This document shows, piece after piece, positions 34,575 through 43,860 of a DNA stretch of 64,000 bases. The notes below the pieces were generated by a model. That model saw nothing but the letters and a program-made list of their open reading frames with translations. It ran no database searches and had not been told where the DNA came from. Origin of the DNA: Intestinibacillus sp. Marseille-P6563 (GTDB lineage: Bacteria > Bacillota > Clostridia > Oscillospirales > Butyricicoccaceae); the NCBI RefSeq assembly GCF_900604335.1, contig NZ_UWOD01000001.1, positions 1,180,521-1,244,520 on the forward strand. Reading direction: 5' to 3'. The position numbers and the translations under genes are program-made. Each line of letters begins with the position of its first letter. The stretch's first letter is position 1.

Positions 34575-35768
34575 ATGGAACTATACGATCGCTGCCTGCA
34601 TCTGTGCCGGCATATCCAAACCCTGACCGGCGTCCATACCACGCTGCTTGATATCGGCAAACAGGAATTTTGTATGCCGCCCTTTCATCTCGATTGCAGT
34701 CTCACTCCGTCCGGCTGCAGCGCCTACAACACCCATCTGTACGGTGCGTATGAAGCCGAACGCTGGGATGGCAAGTACATCTATTATTGTCCGCGCGGCC
34801 TGACGTTCATCGCCACCCCGCCGATTCAAACCGGGGAAACCATGCAGTACTGCATCATCACCGGCCCGATCATCATGACCAACAGCGCCGACGACCCCTT
34901 TGAGGACCCCTCGGCGGTGCCTGACCCGCTGCATGATGTGCCCCGCCTGACCACGGCGCAGACCCGCTCGCTCAGCGAAATCGTCGCCGCGGCGGTGTCC
35001 TCATTTGCGCTCGATTCGCTGCCACCCGATGTCGATTCGGGCAATCAGGCCGGTATCCTGCAAATGATGTACGACCTTTCGTCCGACGAAGCTGGTCCTC
35101 GAACCTATCCCATCGAAACCGAGCGCCGCTTGCAGGAACATGTCCGCTCGGGCGATAAAGAAGCCGCGCAGGCCCTGCTCAACGAACTGCTCGTGCATCT
35201 GTACTGCATTGCGGGCAATGACCTGAACATCATCAAGGCGCGCATCCGCGAACTTCTGGTGCTGATGAGCCGGGCGGCCATCGACGGCGGCGCCGATGTG
35301 GACGAAATCTTCAACCTGTGCTGCCGGTATGAACAGCAGGTCGATTCCTTTACCACCCCCGAGGTACTCAACCGCTGGGTGGGCGCGATCTTGCACAAGT
35401 TCGTCAGCTTTGTGTTTGACTTCAACGACATCAAGCATCAGAACGTAATCTTTAAGACCACGGCTTACATCAAGGACCATCTGACCGACAAGCTGTCGCT
35501 CGACCAGGTGGCCGAGCAGGTGTATTTGTCCAAGTCCTATTTCTGCCGCATCATCAAGGAGGAACTGGGCTGCACATTCACCGAATATGTCAACCGCCTG
35601 CGCATCGAACGCAGCAAAGTGCTGCTGCGCTCGTCCGGCATCTCGATCGCCGAAGTGGCCTGTGCGGTCGGTTTTGATGACCAGAGTTATTTCACCCGCA
35701 TCTTTAAAAAGCAGACCGGCGTCGCGCCCGGAAAATACCGCGAAAACCGTCCCAAAAAGACAAAATGA
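34575..35768 (+). CDS. AraC-family regulator with PocR sensory domain
   Basis: A 397-residue transcription regulator. A PocR-type ligand-binding domain lies at about 5-130 (LCRHIQTLTGVHTTLLDI, cysteine-bearing FCMPPFHLDC, YYCPRGLTFIATPP, and GPIIM). A middle helical region follows, then a C-terminal AraC DNA-binding domain (about 290-390: LSLDQVAEQVYLSKSYFCRI and ISIAEVACAVGFDDQSYFTR). PocR domains sense small hydrocarbon derivatives such as propanediol and often control corrinoid-dependent pathways. It faces the corrinoid methyl-transfer genes, which makes it their likely regulator. GCGAGG upstream of 34575 is a modest site. Confidence 0.85.
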   Translation: MELYDRCLHLCRHIQTLTGVHTTLLDIGKQEFCMPPFHLDCSLTPSGCSAYNTHLYGAYEAERWDGKYIYYCPRGLTFIATPPIQTGETMQYCIITGPIIMTNSADDPFEDPSAVPDPLHDVPRLTTAQTRSLSEIVAAAVSSFALDSLPPDVDSGNQAGILQMMYDLSSDEAGPRTYPIETERRLQEHVRSGDKEAAQALLNELLVHLYCIAGNDLNIIKARIRELLVLMSRAAIDGGADVDEIFNLCCRYEQQVDSFTTPEVLNRWVGAILHKFVSFVFDFNDIKHQNVIFKTTAYIKDHLTDKLSLDQVAEQVYLSKSYFCRIIKEELGCTFTEYVNRLRIERSKVLLRSSGISIAEVACAVGFDDQSYFTRIFKKQTGVAPGKYRENRPKKTK

Positions 35769-35794
35769 CCGCCGGGAAATCCCCGGCGGTCCGA

Positions 35795-35828
35795 AAAAAA
35801 GTCAGGCGAAATCGCCTGACTTTTTTGT
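35795..35828. terminator. Bidirectional terminator
   Basis: AAAAAGTCAGGCG-AAAT-CGCCTGACTTTTTT between the convergent AraC and UroD-family genes. A further hairpin CCGGGGATTT/AAATCCCCGG-like lies just left (35769-35790). Confidence 0.85.
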
Positions 35829-36863
35829 TTAGCGTCCGTAAAATTCATCGACCGCTGCAAAGAAGGCGTCGATGTTGTCCCAGCTCGAAAGCGGCGGGAT
35901 GTCGCAACCCGAAGAAATGACGAAGTTCGGGTGCTTGCAGCAAGCTTCCATGACGCCGAGCGTCGTCTTGCGGATGGATTCGGGCGTGCCGCCGCGGAAC
36001 TCGCCCGCCGGATCAACGTTGCCCATGCAGATGGTGTCCGCCGGAGCCTTTTCCAGAATTTCAGCCATATCGACCGCGTTGCCGAAGTGGTAAGCGCTCG
36101 CACCGCAGGAGAAGATGGAGTCGAGCGTGATGTTGGCCGTATTGCCGCAGTTGTGGTAGATGACGGCAAAGTTTTCGTCGCGTACGGCTTCCACGATGCG
36201 CTTGCAGTAATCGCCCGAGAATTCCTGCGCGAGCGCCGGGGACAGCAGACCGGCCAGCGGTTCGGCGATGACCACGCCGTTAGCGCCCACGGCCTTGTAA
36301 GCCTTGATATACTCGATGATAAACTGAGTGCTCTTTTCCAGCACAACATGGACCATATCCGGCTCATCGTAGCAGTAGATGAGCGCCTCGGTCACGTCGA
36401 GCAGGCGGCCCGCCAGCGAGAACGGTCCAATAACGCCCGCAAAGACCGGACGGTCTTCGATCAGGCCCATGGCCTTTTCAATGGCGTCAATGTAGATCTG
36501 GGTGCGGCCTGCGCCGATGGGCGGCACTTCGAGCGTCTCGGCCTGTTCCATACGTTCATCTTCTTCGACCTCGGTGGAGATGACCGGGCCGGTCACAGTC
36601 GGCACCTCATCGTCGGATACCCGAATGGGCGCGCCGAAGCATTCGGCTTCGACCGATAGGTCCATCAGGCTCACCGCGCCGCCTGCCTGCGGGGTGCGGT
36701 CGGCGACCGCTTTCATGCCGCGCGCCTGGACGTCGCTGTCGGCGATCAGTTCCTTCACCGTGATGCCCAGAAGCTGGATGGACGGGAAGGAGAGTACCGG
36801 TAATGCTTTCTTCGCCGGCGCCTCGAGCAGTTCGCGGCACCACTGATCCATATTTCTCTTCAT
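35829..36863 (-). CDS. UroD-family methyltransferase (MtaA/CmuA-like)
   Basis: A 344-residue protein of the uroporphyrinogen decarboxylase superfamily, in the branch that moves methyl groups to or from corrinoid proteins. Visible signatures are GVIGPFSLAGRLLDV, VVIAEPLAGLLSPALAQEF, AVIYHNCGN, HFGNAVDMAEIL, GNVDPAGEF and the C-terminal zinc-site-like FVISSGCDIPPLSSWDN. The His (IYHNCG) and Cys (SSGCDIP) positions match the Zn ligands of MtaA. GGAGG supports 36863. It could be the methyl-acceptor step or, as in vanillate demethylases, the substrate methyltransferase. Confidence 0.85.
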   Translation of the reverse strand: MKRNMDQWCRELLEAPAKKALPVLSFPSIQLLGITVKELIADSDVQARGMKAVADRTPQAGGAVSLMDLSVEAECFGAPIRVSDDEVPTVTGPVISTEVEEDERMEQAETLEVPPIGAGRTQIYIDAIEKAMGLIEDRPVFAGVIGPFSLAGRLLDVTEALIYCYDEPDMVHVVLEKSTQFIIEYIKAYKAVGANGVVIAEPLAGLLSPALAQEFSGDYCKRIVEAVRDENFAVIYHNCGNTANITLDSIFSCGASAYHFGNAVDMAEILEKAPADTICMGNVDPAGEFRGGTPESIRKTTLGVMEACCKHPNFVISSGCDIPPLSSWDNIDAFFAAVDEFYGR

Positions 36864-36994
36864 AAACGATCGACCTCCGAAAATGTAGTTTCTGCATATC
36901 GCTGTATTCAAGATAGCACGCCCCGCCGGGCGGCTGCTAGGAGAAAATTGTTCAGATTTCGGATATAATTGACTTTGTCATTTGCAGCGTCCGC

Positions 36995-37771
36995 TCACTC
37001 CCCGGTCTCGTCTGCGCGCTCAAAATCGTCCAGCGGCGCCGGTTCGCTGCGAAACTTCCGGTTGCTGTAATCGGCGACAATGCGGCTGTGCGGCGGGCAG
37101 GACAGGAACCGTTCATCGTCCCACGGCCCGTTGACCAGCGCGTCCAAAAAGCCCATTTCGCCCTCGACTTTGGTAAATTCCCAGCCAAAATCGGCGGCCG
37201 CCTGCCGGGCATAGGCTTCATGCTCCGGCCGCTCGGCCAGCGGACAGGTGATAAAACCGCAGTGTTTATAATTGGTCATCCAATTATTCGTGCATTCCAT
37301 GAGATAGTCGGCGTTTTCCTCGCCGTATTCAGCCGCGTACTCGGCCCGACGGCGGGCATAGTTTTCCTTGGACGGTGTGAAGGCCTGCTCGATCCATCCG
37401 GCGTTGTACCAATAGACGCCCGGCAATCGTGCAAACAGCTCCCGATACCGGTCGGCCGAGCCTAAAAAGAGCGAGATGCAGTCGTCGCACCGCGGCACCA
37501 CGATGGGCAGCGACCGGCTGCGCAGACCGATCACGCCGTTCGAGCACAGGCCATAGGCCAGCACGATGGCTTCAAAACGCAGCGTTTCGGGCAGATGTTC
37601 GTTTTCCCGCTCAATGGTGTCCACGGTTTCCTGCAAGCTGGTGCGCAGCAGGTCGGGCGTATCGTGCAAGCCCTGCCGCAGCCACCACACCCGCACCATA
37701 TGCCGGCTTTCGGCCACCAGATGGGAGATCTCCCGGTTCATGACCATGCAGCCGATGATGGCAATACGCAT
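36995..37771 (-). CDS. DUF1638 family protein
   Basis: A 258-residue protein of the DUF1638 type, recognised from the start MRIAIIGCMVMNREISHLV, the EAIVLAYGLCSNGVIGL segment, VVPRCDDCISLFLGS, and GVYWYNAGWIEQ. Several conserved cysteines (Cys in GCM, GLCSNG, RCDDC) suggest metal binding. DUF1638 genes are commonly beside corrinoid methyltransferases. It lies upstream of the UroD-family gene in the same direction. Function unproven. The second of two ATGs (37771) has better spacing from GGAGGGG. Confidence 0.78.
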   Translation of the reverse strand: MRIAIIGCMVMNREISHLVAESRHMVRVWWLRQGLHDTPDLLRTSLQETVDTIERENEHLPETLRFEAIVLAYGLCSNGVIGLRSRSLPIVVPRCDDCISLFLGSADRYRELFARLPGVYWYNAGWIEQAFTPSKENYARRRAEYAAEYGEENADYLMECTNNWMTNYKHCGFITCPLAERPEHEAYARQAAADFGWEFTKVEGEMGFLDALVNGPWDDERFLSCPPHSRIVADYSNRKFRSEPAPLDDFERADETGE

Positions 37772-37968
37772 CATTTCCCCTCCGTTTCGGTTGGATTGGC
37801 CTTATTATACGCCCGCGCCCGGCGCGGGGCAAGGCATGGCCCGCGGTTTTGGACGAAAGTGCAAAGGAAGGGCAATTTCCTCCCAAAGCGGCGCATGATT
37901 TTCCTATACGCCGCCCGGTCCGGCGGCCTATACTGAAAGCAGGAAACAGGCAGAAGGAGAGGACCCAC

Positions 37969-39999
37969 ATGAATCTGGCCATTGGTATCGATACGGGCGG
38001 CACCTGCACCGATGCTGTCCTTTATGATTTTGACACCCGGCGGGTGCTGGGCAGCAGCAAGGCCCTGACCACCTATGACGATCTGACACGCGGCATTTTG
38101 CAGGCGCTTGATGGTCTGGACCCGACCCTGTGCCGCCAGGCGCGGCTGGCCGGCCTGTCCACCACCCTGGCGACCAACGCCTGCGTGGAAGGCAAATTCC
38201 GCCGCACCCGTCTGCTGCTGCTCGGCATCGACCGCCGCGGCATGGAAAAATACGGCGCCTCCTATGGCTTTACCGACCCGGATGACATCCGTTACCTGTC
38301 CTGCCGCACGACCATTACGGGCGGCATCGAAGAAGAACCCGACTGGGACCTTTTGCGGGCGAGCGCCAAGGACTGGTTTGCCGGGGTGGAAGCCTGCGCC
38401 GTGTGTGAAATCTACGGCATGCGCAATGGCGCGGTGCTCGAACAAAAGGCGGCGCGCATCGTGCGCGAGCAGACCGGCCTGCCCACCGTATGCGCCAGCC
38501 TGCTGTTCGGCGGCCTGTCCAGTTTGGAACGGGCGGCCAGCGCGGTGCTCAATGCCGGGCTGCTGCCGGTCACGCGCGACTTTCTGGACGCCGTACAGCG
38601 CGCCTTCCGCGCGCGCGGCATCGATGCCGCCATCCACATCGTGCGTTCGGACAGCAGCCTGATGGGACTAAACTATTCAGCTGAGCACGCGGTCGAGACC
38701 CTGCTGTCCGGCCCGGCCGCTTCGGCGCTGGGCGGCAGCGCGCTGACCGGGGAGCCGGACGCGGTCATCGTTGACATCGGCGGCACGACCACCGACGTGG
38801 CACTGGTGCAGGACGGTGCACCCCTCCTCTCAGACGACGGCATCCGTGTGGGACAATGGAAAACGCTCATCCGCGGGCTGTTCTCGACCTCGTTTGCCCT
38901 GGGCGGGGACAGTGCCATCCGCTGGGATGTCCACGGCAATCGGTCGCTCGGACCCGAGCGTATCATCCCGTTGTGCGTGCTGGCGACCCGCTATCCGGCA
39001 GTGACCGAGACGCTGCGCCGCCAGGTATTGGAGACACCCACCCACACTCTCATGCTGCACGAATTTCTCACCCTGGCCCGGGCCGACTGGGCCGATTTAC
39101 CGCTCTCACTCGAAGCGCATGAGCAAAAGCTGTGCCTTGCGCTCGAAGCCGGGCCGCTCAGCGTACAGCAGGCGGCCGACGTGCTCGGCATCGACAAATA
39201 CCAGCTGCGCACCCGCACGCTCGAGCAGGCGGGCATCGTGCTGCGTGCCGGTCTGACCCCGACCGACATCATGCACGTACGCGGCGACTACACCCGGTAT
39301 GACCGCAACGCGTCCATCTGGGCGGCACGGTTTGCCGCCGGGTCGCTGCATGTGGAACTCGAAGCCCTGTGCGATGACATCTATACCGAAGTTTCGCATC
39401 GGGTGTTCGACGCGGTGTCGCAGATGCTGCTTGAGCATGCTTCCCCCTATTACCGCACCCACGGGCTGGACGACGGCATGCGTGAACTGCTCCGCCTGCA
39501 ATGGGAAAACCGGGCATCGGGCGGCAGCGGTCTGCTGCAATACGCCTTCCGCACCCCGGCCAAGATCATTGGCATCGGCGGGCCGGTGCATCTGTTCTTG
39601 CCCGCTGCCGCGAAAGCGCTGGGCGCGGAGTGCATCATCCCCGAGGGCGCGTCCACGGCCAATGCCGCGGGCGCCGTGACCGGGCAGACGACCTGCACGG
39701 CCACAGCCGAAATCCGGCCGCATGGCCTGTCGCCCGAGGACGAGCAGCAAGGCGATTATGAAGTGCTTTGCGAGGGACAGCCGCCCTGCTACTTTGCTAC
39801 CGAGAGCGAAGCCGTTGCCTGGGCTTCGGCGCGGCTGGCCGAACATGCGGCTGCCCGCGTGCGCGAACAGGGCGCGGCGGGTGAATTGTCCATTGTGACC
39901 CACACCGAGGATGTGACCGGCGGAGGCTGCAAGCTGTGTACCCGCATCCGCGTGACGGCCAGCACTTGTCTGGGCCGTACGATGAAGGAGGTTTGCTGA
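37969..39999 (+). CDS. Hydantoinase/oxoprolinase-family (ASKHA) protein
   Basis: A 676-residue protein. The N-terminal hydantoinase A/oxoprolinase domain contains MNLAIGIDTGGTCTDAVLYD, LSTTLATNACVEGKFRRTRL, RSDSSLMGLNYSAEHAVETL and a second phosphate loop VIVDIGGTTTDVALVQDG. FALGGDSAIRWD and IGIGGPVHLFLPAAAKALG follow. AAGGAGAGG is upstream of 37969. Such proteins accompany corrinoid methyl-transfer genes and may be ATP-dependent. It is divergent from DUF1638 and directly precedes the reductive activator gene, two bases apart. Confidence 0.88.
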   Translation: MNLAIGIDTGGTCTDAVLYDFDTRRVLGSSKALTTYDDLTRGILQALDGLDPTLCRQARLAGLSTTLATNACVEGKFRRTRLLLLGIDRRGMEKYGASYGFTDPDDIRYLSCRTTITGGIEEEPDWDLLRASAKDWFAGVEACAVCEIYGMRNGAVLEQKAARIVREQTGLPTVCASLLFGGLSSLERAASAVLNAGLLPVTRDFLDAVQRAFRARGIDAAIHIVRSDSSLMGLNYSAEHAVETLLSGPAASALGGSALTGEPDAVIVDIGGTTTDVALVQDGAPLLSDDGIRVGQWKTLIRGLFSTSFALGGDSAIRWDVHGNRSLGPERIIPLCVLATRYPAVTETLRRQVLETPTHTLMLHEFLTLARADWADLPLSLEAHEQKLCLALEAGPLSVQQAADVLGIDKYQLRTRTLEQAGIVLRAGLTPTDIMHVRGDYTRYDRNASIWAARFAAGSLHVELEALCDDIYTEVSHRVFDAVSQMLLEHASPYYRTHGLDDGMRELLRLQWENRASGGSGLLQYAFRTPAKIIGIGGPVHLFLPAAAKALGAECIIPEGASTANAAGAVTGQTTCTATAEIRPHGLSPEDEQQGDYEVLCEGQPPCYFATESEAVAWASARLAEHAAARVREQGAAGELSIVTHTEDVTGGGCKLCTRIRVTASTCLGRTMKEVC

Positions 40000-40001
40000 A
40001 T

Positions 40002-41489
40002 ATGACGATCACGGTAAAAACCGGCGCGCAGACGCTTGCGCTCGAGGCCGCGCCCGGCGAAAATCTGGGCGATATGCTGCGCCGCGCCATCCCCACCTTT
40101 GCGCAGCCCTGCGGCGGCAACCACACCTGCGGCAAGTGCCGGGTCATCCTCGAAGGTGCGGCTCCGGCCCCCTCGGCCAGCGACCTGCGGCTGCTCAGCG
40201 AGCAAGAACGGGATGCCGGGGTGCGTTTGGCCTGCTCGTGCCCGGTCACAGACGGCATGACCGTTCATCTCGCGGAAAGCGGTCCGGCGCGCATCGTGGC
40301 CTGGAACAAGACCGTACCCTTTGACCGCACCGAGACCGGCTACGGCATTGCGGCCGACATCGGCACCACCACGGTCGCCATGCAGCTGTTTGACCGTGTC
40401 AGCGGTCAGGTGCTGGCCGAACGGCTGGAAGAAAACGCGCAGCGTGGCTTTGGCGCGGACGTCATCTCGCGCATCGAGGCGTGTAAGACCGAAGGGCTGG
40501 ACACCCTATCCAGCCGCATCCGTGAACAGCTCGAACGCATGGCGGCTGCCTGCTTGCATGAGGCGGGCATCGACCACATCGACGAAGCGGTCGTGACCGG
40601 CAACAGCACCATGCTCCATCTGTACGAGGGGCTGGACCCGGCCTCGCTCGCGGTCGTACCGTTTGACGTGCAGTCTTACTTTGGCTGCATGAGCCGCCAC
40701 ACGCTTTCGGGTGCGCCCGTTTATCTGCCGCGGTGCGTGGGCGCCTATGTGGGCGCGGACATTATTTGCGCCATCCTGGCCGCCGGGATGCAGGACGGCG
40801 GTGTGCAGCTTTTGACCGACATCGGCACCAACGGCGAAATGGCCCTCATGCGGGACGGCAACCTATCCTGCTGCGCCACGGCAGCCGGACCGGCCTTTGA
40901 GGGCGCGGGGCTCAGCTGCGGCATGCCCGCCGCCGCGGGCGCGATCCGCGCCGTGCGCCGCGAGGGCGGCAAAATTTGCTATCAGACCGTCCAGGATGCG
41001 CCGCCGGTGGGCATCTGCGGCTCGGGCATTCTGGATGCACTGGCCGTTCTGCTGGAGGACGAAACCCTGGAAGACACCGGCTATCTGGATGAAGATTACA
41101 CGGTGGACGGCACCGAGGTGACCATCACCCAGCGCGACGTGCGCCAGATCCAGCTGGCCAAGTCGGCCATCTTTGCCGGGCTCATCACCCTGCTGGAAGA
41201 ACAGGACCTGCCCGCGGACGCGGTCGACCGGTTCGTCATCGCGGGCGGGTTCGGCAGTTCGATGAATATGGATTCAGCCTGTGCCATCGGTCTATTCCCC
41301 GCCGCGCTGCGGGACAAGGCCGACTTCATCGGTAACGGCGCGCTTGGCGGCGCGGCCATGCTGCTGATGAACCGTTCGCTGCGCGCGCAAAGTGAACAGA
41401 TGGCGCAAAACGCGACCGAGATTTCGCTGTCGGCCAGCCCGGATTTTATGGACTATTATGTCGACTGCATGTCGTTTATGACCTTTTAA
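40002..41489 (+). CDS. Reductive activator of corrinoid proteins (RACE type)
   Basis: A 495-residue protein. The N-terminal [2Fe-2S] ferredoxin domain (about 1-85) has Cys ligands in QPCGGNHTCGKCRV and RLACSCPV. The linker leads to a DUF4445 ASKHA domain with GYGIAADIGTTTVAMQLFD, VVTGNSTMLHL, LLTDIGTNGEMALM and VIAGGFGSSMNMD. RACE proteins reduce cob(II)alamin that has been oxidised by accident back to active cob(I)alamin at the expense of ATP. It closely follows the hydantoinase-like gene with AAGGAGG. Confidence 0.92.
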   Translation: MTITVKTGAQTLALEAAPGENLGDMLRRAIPTFAQPCGGNHTCGKCRVILEGAAPAPSASDLRLLSEQERDAGVRLACSCPVTDGMTVHLAESGPARIVAWNKTVPFDRTETGYGIAADIGTTTVAMQLFDRVSGQVLAERLEENAQRGFGADVISRIEACKTEGLDTLSSRIREQLERMAAACLHEAGIDHIDEAVVTGNSTMLHLYEGLDPASLAVVPFDVQSYFGCMSRHTLSGAPVYLPRCVGAYVGADIICAILAAGMQDGGVQLLTDIGTNGEMALMRDGNLSCCATAAGPAFEGAGLSCGMPAAAGAIRAVRREGGKICYQTVQDAPPVGICGSGILDALAVLLEDETLEDTGYLDEDYTVDGTEVTITQRDVRQIQLAKSAIFAGLITLLEEQDLPADAVDRFVIAGGFGSSMNMDSACAIGLFPAALRDKADFIGNGALGGAAMLLMNRSLRAQSEQMAQNATEISLSASPDFMDYYVDCMSFMTF

Positions 41490-41539
41490 TAAAGCAGCCG
41501 CCCCGGCAGGAACTTATCCTATGCCGGGGCGGTTTTTTG

Positions 41540-41585
41540 ATTTGCACAGCAAAAGAGGACGGTTCATACCGTCCTCTTTTACCGG
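41540..41585. terminator. Possible terminator region after the activator gene
   Basis: Two inverted pieces occur: CCGCCCCGGCA / TGCCGGGGCGG (41498-41531) followed by TTTTTTG on the plus strand, and AAAAGAGGACGG / CCGTCCTCTTTT (41549-41580) serving the minus-strand corrinoid gene. Confidence 0.8.
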
Positions 41586-41599
41586 AATTATGAAAAAAA

Positions 41600-42235
41600 T
41601 CAAGCAGTGCAAATTTCCAATGCCACGTCGGCAGCCGAAGCTGCGTCGGGCGTATAGCGGTCTGCGCCGATCTGATCGCAGAATGCCTGGGTGATCGGTG
41701 CACCACCAATCATGACCTTGACATTGCCCTTGAGTTCGGAAGCATTGACGGCTTCGACTACGTCGCGCATCTCGCCCATGGTGGTGGTCAGCAGCGCCGA
41801 GCAAGCGATAATCTTGGCATCGTTTTCGCGAGCCGCTTCCATGAACTTTTCGACTGGCACGTCAACGCCCAGGTCGATGACCTTCAGGCCCTTGCCTTCC
41901 ATCATCATACGGACCAGGTTTTTGCCGATGTCGTGCAGGTCGCCCTTGACCGTACCGATAACGACCGTACCCTTTTCTTCCACACCGTCTGCAACCAGGT
42001 GCGGACGGAGCAGCTCGATGCCCTTGGTCATTGCGCGAGCGGCAATGAGCACTTCGGGAACAAACACTTCGTTATTCTTAAATTTCTGGCCGATGACGTT
42101 CATGCCGTCCAGCAGGCCCTGCTCCAGAATATCGGATGCCGGGATGCCTTCGTCCAGCGCCTGCTGTACGCAAGCCTTTACCTTGGGCGCGCGGCCCTGT
42201 TGCAGCCAAGAACTGATGTCATTCAAAACACTCAT
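41600..42235 (-). CDS. Corrinoid-binding methyl-transfer protein
   Basis: A 211-residue two-domain protein like MtaC/MttC. The helical cap (about 1-90, FKNNEVFVPEVLIAARAM) is followed by a B12-binding Rossmann domain. The cobalt-ligating motif is GDLHDIGKNLV (DXHXXG, lower axial His), with VIDLGVDVPVEKF, ACSALLTTTMGEMRDVV and VMIGGAPITQAFCDQIGAD. It carries methyl groups between the substrate methyltransferase and the tetrahydrofolate or CoM-type acceptor enzyme. ATG 42235 has better spacing from GAGGAG than ATG 42241. It is convergent with the activator gene. Confidence 0.94.
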   Translation of the reverse strand: MSVLNDISSWLQQGRAPKVKACVQQALDEGIPASDILEQGLLDGMNVIGQKFKNNEVFVPEVLIAARAMTKGIELLRPHLVADGVEEKGTVVIGTVKGDLHDIGKNLVRMMMEGKGLKVIDLGVDVPVEKFMEAARENDAKIIACSALLTTTMGEMRDVVEAVNASELKGNVKVMIGGAPITQAFCDQIGADRYTPDAASAADVALEICTA

Positions 42236-42405
42236 TACCATGATCTCCTCTTTTCAAAATTTCATCTCAAATCGCTTGCTGCTCTTTGTTGCCGCAGCCT
42301 TTGTTTGATCTTATGGTACCATTTTACCCTTGGATTTTCTTGAACGGATTTGCACTTTTTTTGCATTATCTTTCCCTTTGCCTTTTGAGGCCGTGCGGCG
42401 CATAA

Positions 42406-42444
42406 AAACCCCCCGTTTCCGCATACGCAGAAACGGGGGTTGTT
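42406..42444 (-). terminator. Terminator of the carboxypeptidase gene
   Basis: AACCCCCGTTTC / GAAACGGGGG stem read on the minus strand and followed by GTTTTT. Confidence 0.85.
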
Positions 42445-42449
42445 TGCTC

Positions 42450-43673
42450 TTAACGGCGCTGCATCCAGGAAATGCGTCGGCGCTTTCGTATCCGTGCCCG
42501 GCGGTAGGACAGGCCTGCCACCAGCACCACCAGACCGCCGACCACCCCGGCGCCAATCCAAAACGCCTTTTCGGTTGTCCCGGGGACCGGGTGTCCGTCC
42601 TCCTTGGGTTCGGCCTGAGCTGCCCCGGTGGGCACGGTGTCCTGCGGCACTTCGAGCAGCAATGGATCGCCTGCCCCGGCATCGACCAGCAAAGCGTCAT
42701 CCTGGGCGGTATAGGTCAGCGCATCAGTTTGGGTATCGTTTGGCAGCAAGATCATCTCTGCCTGGACGGCGTCGGCATCGGGCGACAGTCCTGCTTTCTC
42801 GGCCTTCTGGACGATGGTTTGCGCGCTGAGCTCCGTTTTGTGGAATTGGTCATATCCGTAGGCGAACAGGGCGGTGGTATCCACCAGTTTTCCGGTTTTA
42901 TCGTCGCCTAAAACGACTGCAATCAGCGTCACGCCGTCGCGCCGGGCGACCGTGACCAGCGTATGCCCCGCCTGACTGGTGTATCCATTTTTCCCGGCAA
43001 TGGCCGAAGGGTCATAATATTCCGACTGTGGATTTAAAATATTCTGCTTGTTCCAGAAGGAGCGCGGTTCCGATTGTTTGTTGGTCGGCGGCATGGTATA
43101 GACCTGGGTGCCTGCAATGGTCAAAAATGTATCGTATTGCAGTAGCTCCCGGGTGATGCACGCCATATCATAAGCGGTCGTATAATGCAAACGGTCATCC
43201 AGCCCATGCGCATTGACAAAATTGGTATGCCGGCAGCCGAGTTCCTTGGCGCGTTCGGTCATATGCTTAGCAAAGGCCTGCTGGGTACCGTCGACCGCTT
43301 CGGCCAGCACATTGGCGGCATCGTTGGCCGAAGTGAGCAGCATGGCATACATCATCTGTTCGAGCGTGACCTGTTCGCCCTCATCCAGGGCAATGTGGGT
43401 GGACCCGCGTTCGATGGAATACACGGCATCGTGACTGACCGTGACCGTTTGGTCCAAATCGATCCCGCTTTCCAGCACCAGCAGGGCGGTCATCAGCTTG
43501 GTGATCGACGCTGGATGCGCCGGTGTATCCATCTCCTGATCGAACAAGACCTGTCCATTTTCTGCGCAGTAGAGCACCGCCTGCCGGCTTTGCAGCACCG
43601 GCGGCTCGGCCGCTGCGGCGGCAAAAGATGTACACATGAGTAGGGCCATGGCCCATCCTAAAATCCGTTTCAT
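42450..43673 (-). CDS. D-alanyl-D-alanine carboxypeptidase (DacF/PBP5 type)
   Basis: A 407-residue exported, membrane-anchored penicillin-binding protein that trims pentapeptide side chains. The signal peptide is at 1-22, with SXXK as Ser56-Ile-Thr-Lys59 in PASITKLM. SXN is in LLTSANDAANVLAE and the KTG-type triad is KNG in AGKNGYTSQAG. Near the C-terminus there is a transmembrane helix (AFWIGAGVVGGLVVLVAGL) and a basic tail, so it is anchored by a helix. The start at 43673 follows AAAGGAAC; the long frame upstream crosses the palindromic promoter region and is rejected. Confidence 0.93.
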   Translation of the reverse strand: MKRILGWAMALLMCTSFAAAAAEPPVLQSRQAVLYCAENGQVLFDQEMDTPAHPASITKLMTALLVLESGIDLDQTVTVSHDAVYSIERGSTHIALDEGEQVTLEQMMYAMLLTSANDAANVLAEAVDGTQQAFAKHMTERAKELGCRHTNFVNAHGLDDRLHYTTAYDMACITRELLQYDTFLTIAGTQVYTMPPTNKQSEPRSFWNKQNILNPQSEYYDPSAIAGKNGYTSQAGHTLVTVARRDGVTLIAVVLGDDKTGKLVDTTALFAYGYDQFHKTELSAQTIVQKAEKAGLSPDADAVQAEMILLPNDTQTDALTYTAQDDALLVDAGAGDPLLLEVPQDTVPTGAAQAEPKEDGHPVPGTTEKAFWIGAGVVGGLVVLVAGLSYRRARIRKRRRISWMQRR

Positions 43674-43860
43674 CTGGGTTCCTTTCTTCCATTTATTGCT
43701 TTTATCTTCCCCCAAATTTCTCTTATCATACACGATGCGCCGGCCAATCGCAAGATGTTTGCCAAAAAGATACATTTTTCGTTCGGTTTCGAGCCGGAAA
43801 ACCCAAAAAATTTTAAGATTTCTTGAAACCGTGAAATCCCTCTCCAAATTTTGCTCTTCC

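Noticed and set aside
42302-42330. GGTACC-centred inverted sequence upstream of the corrinoid gene as an operator
   Set aside because: Short, imperfect and not placed clearly against a promoter; no second copy.
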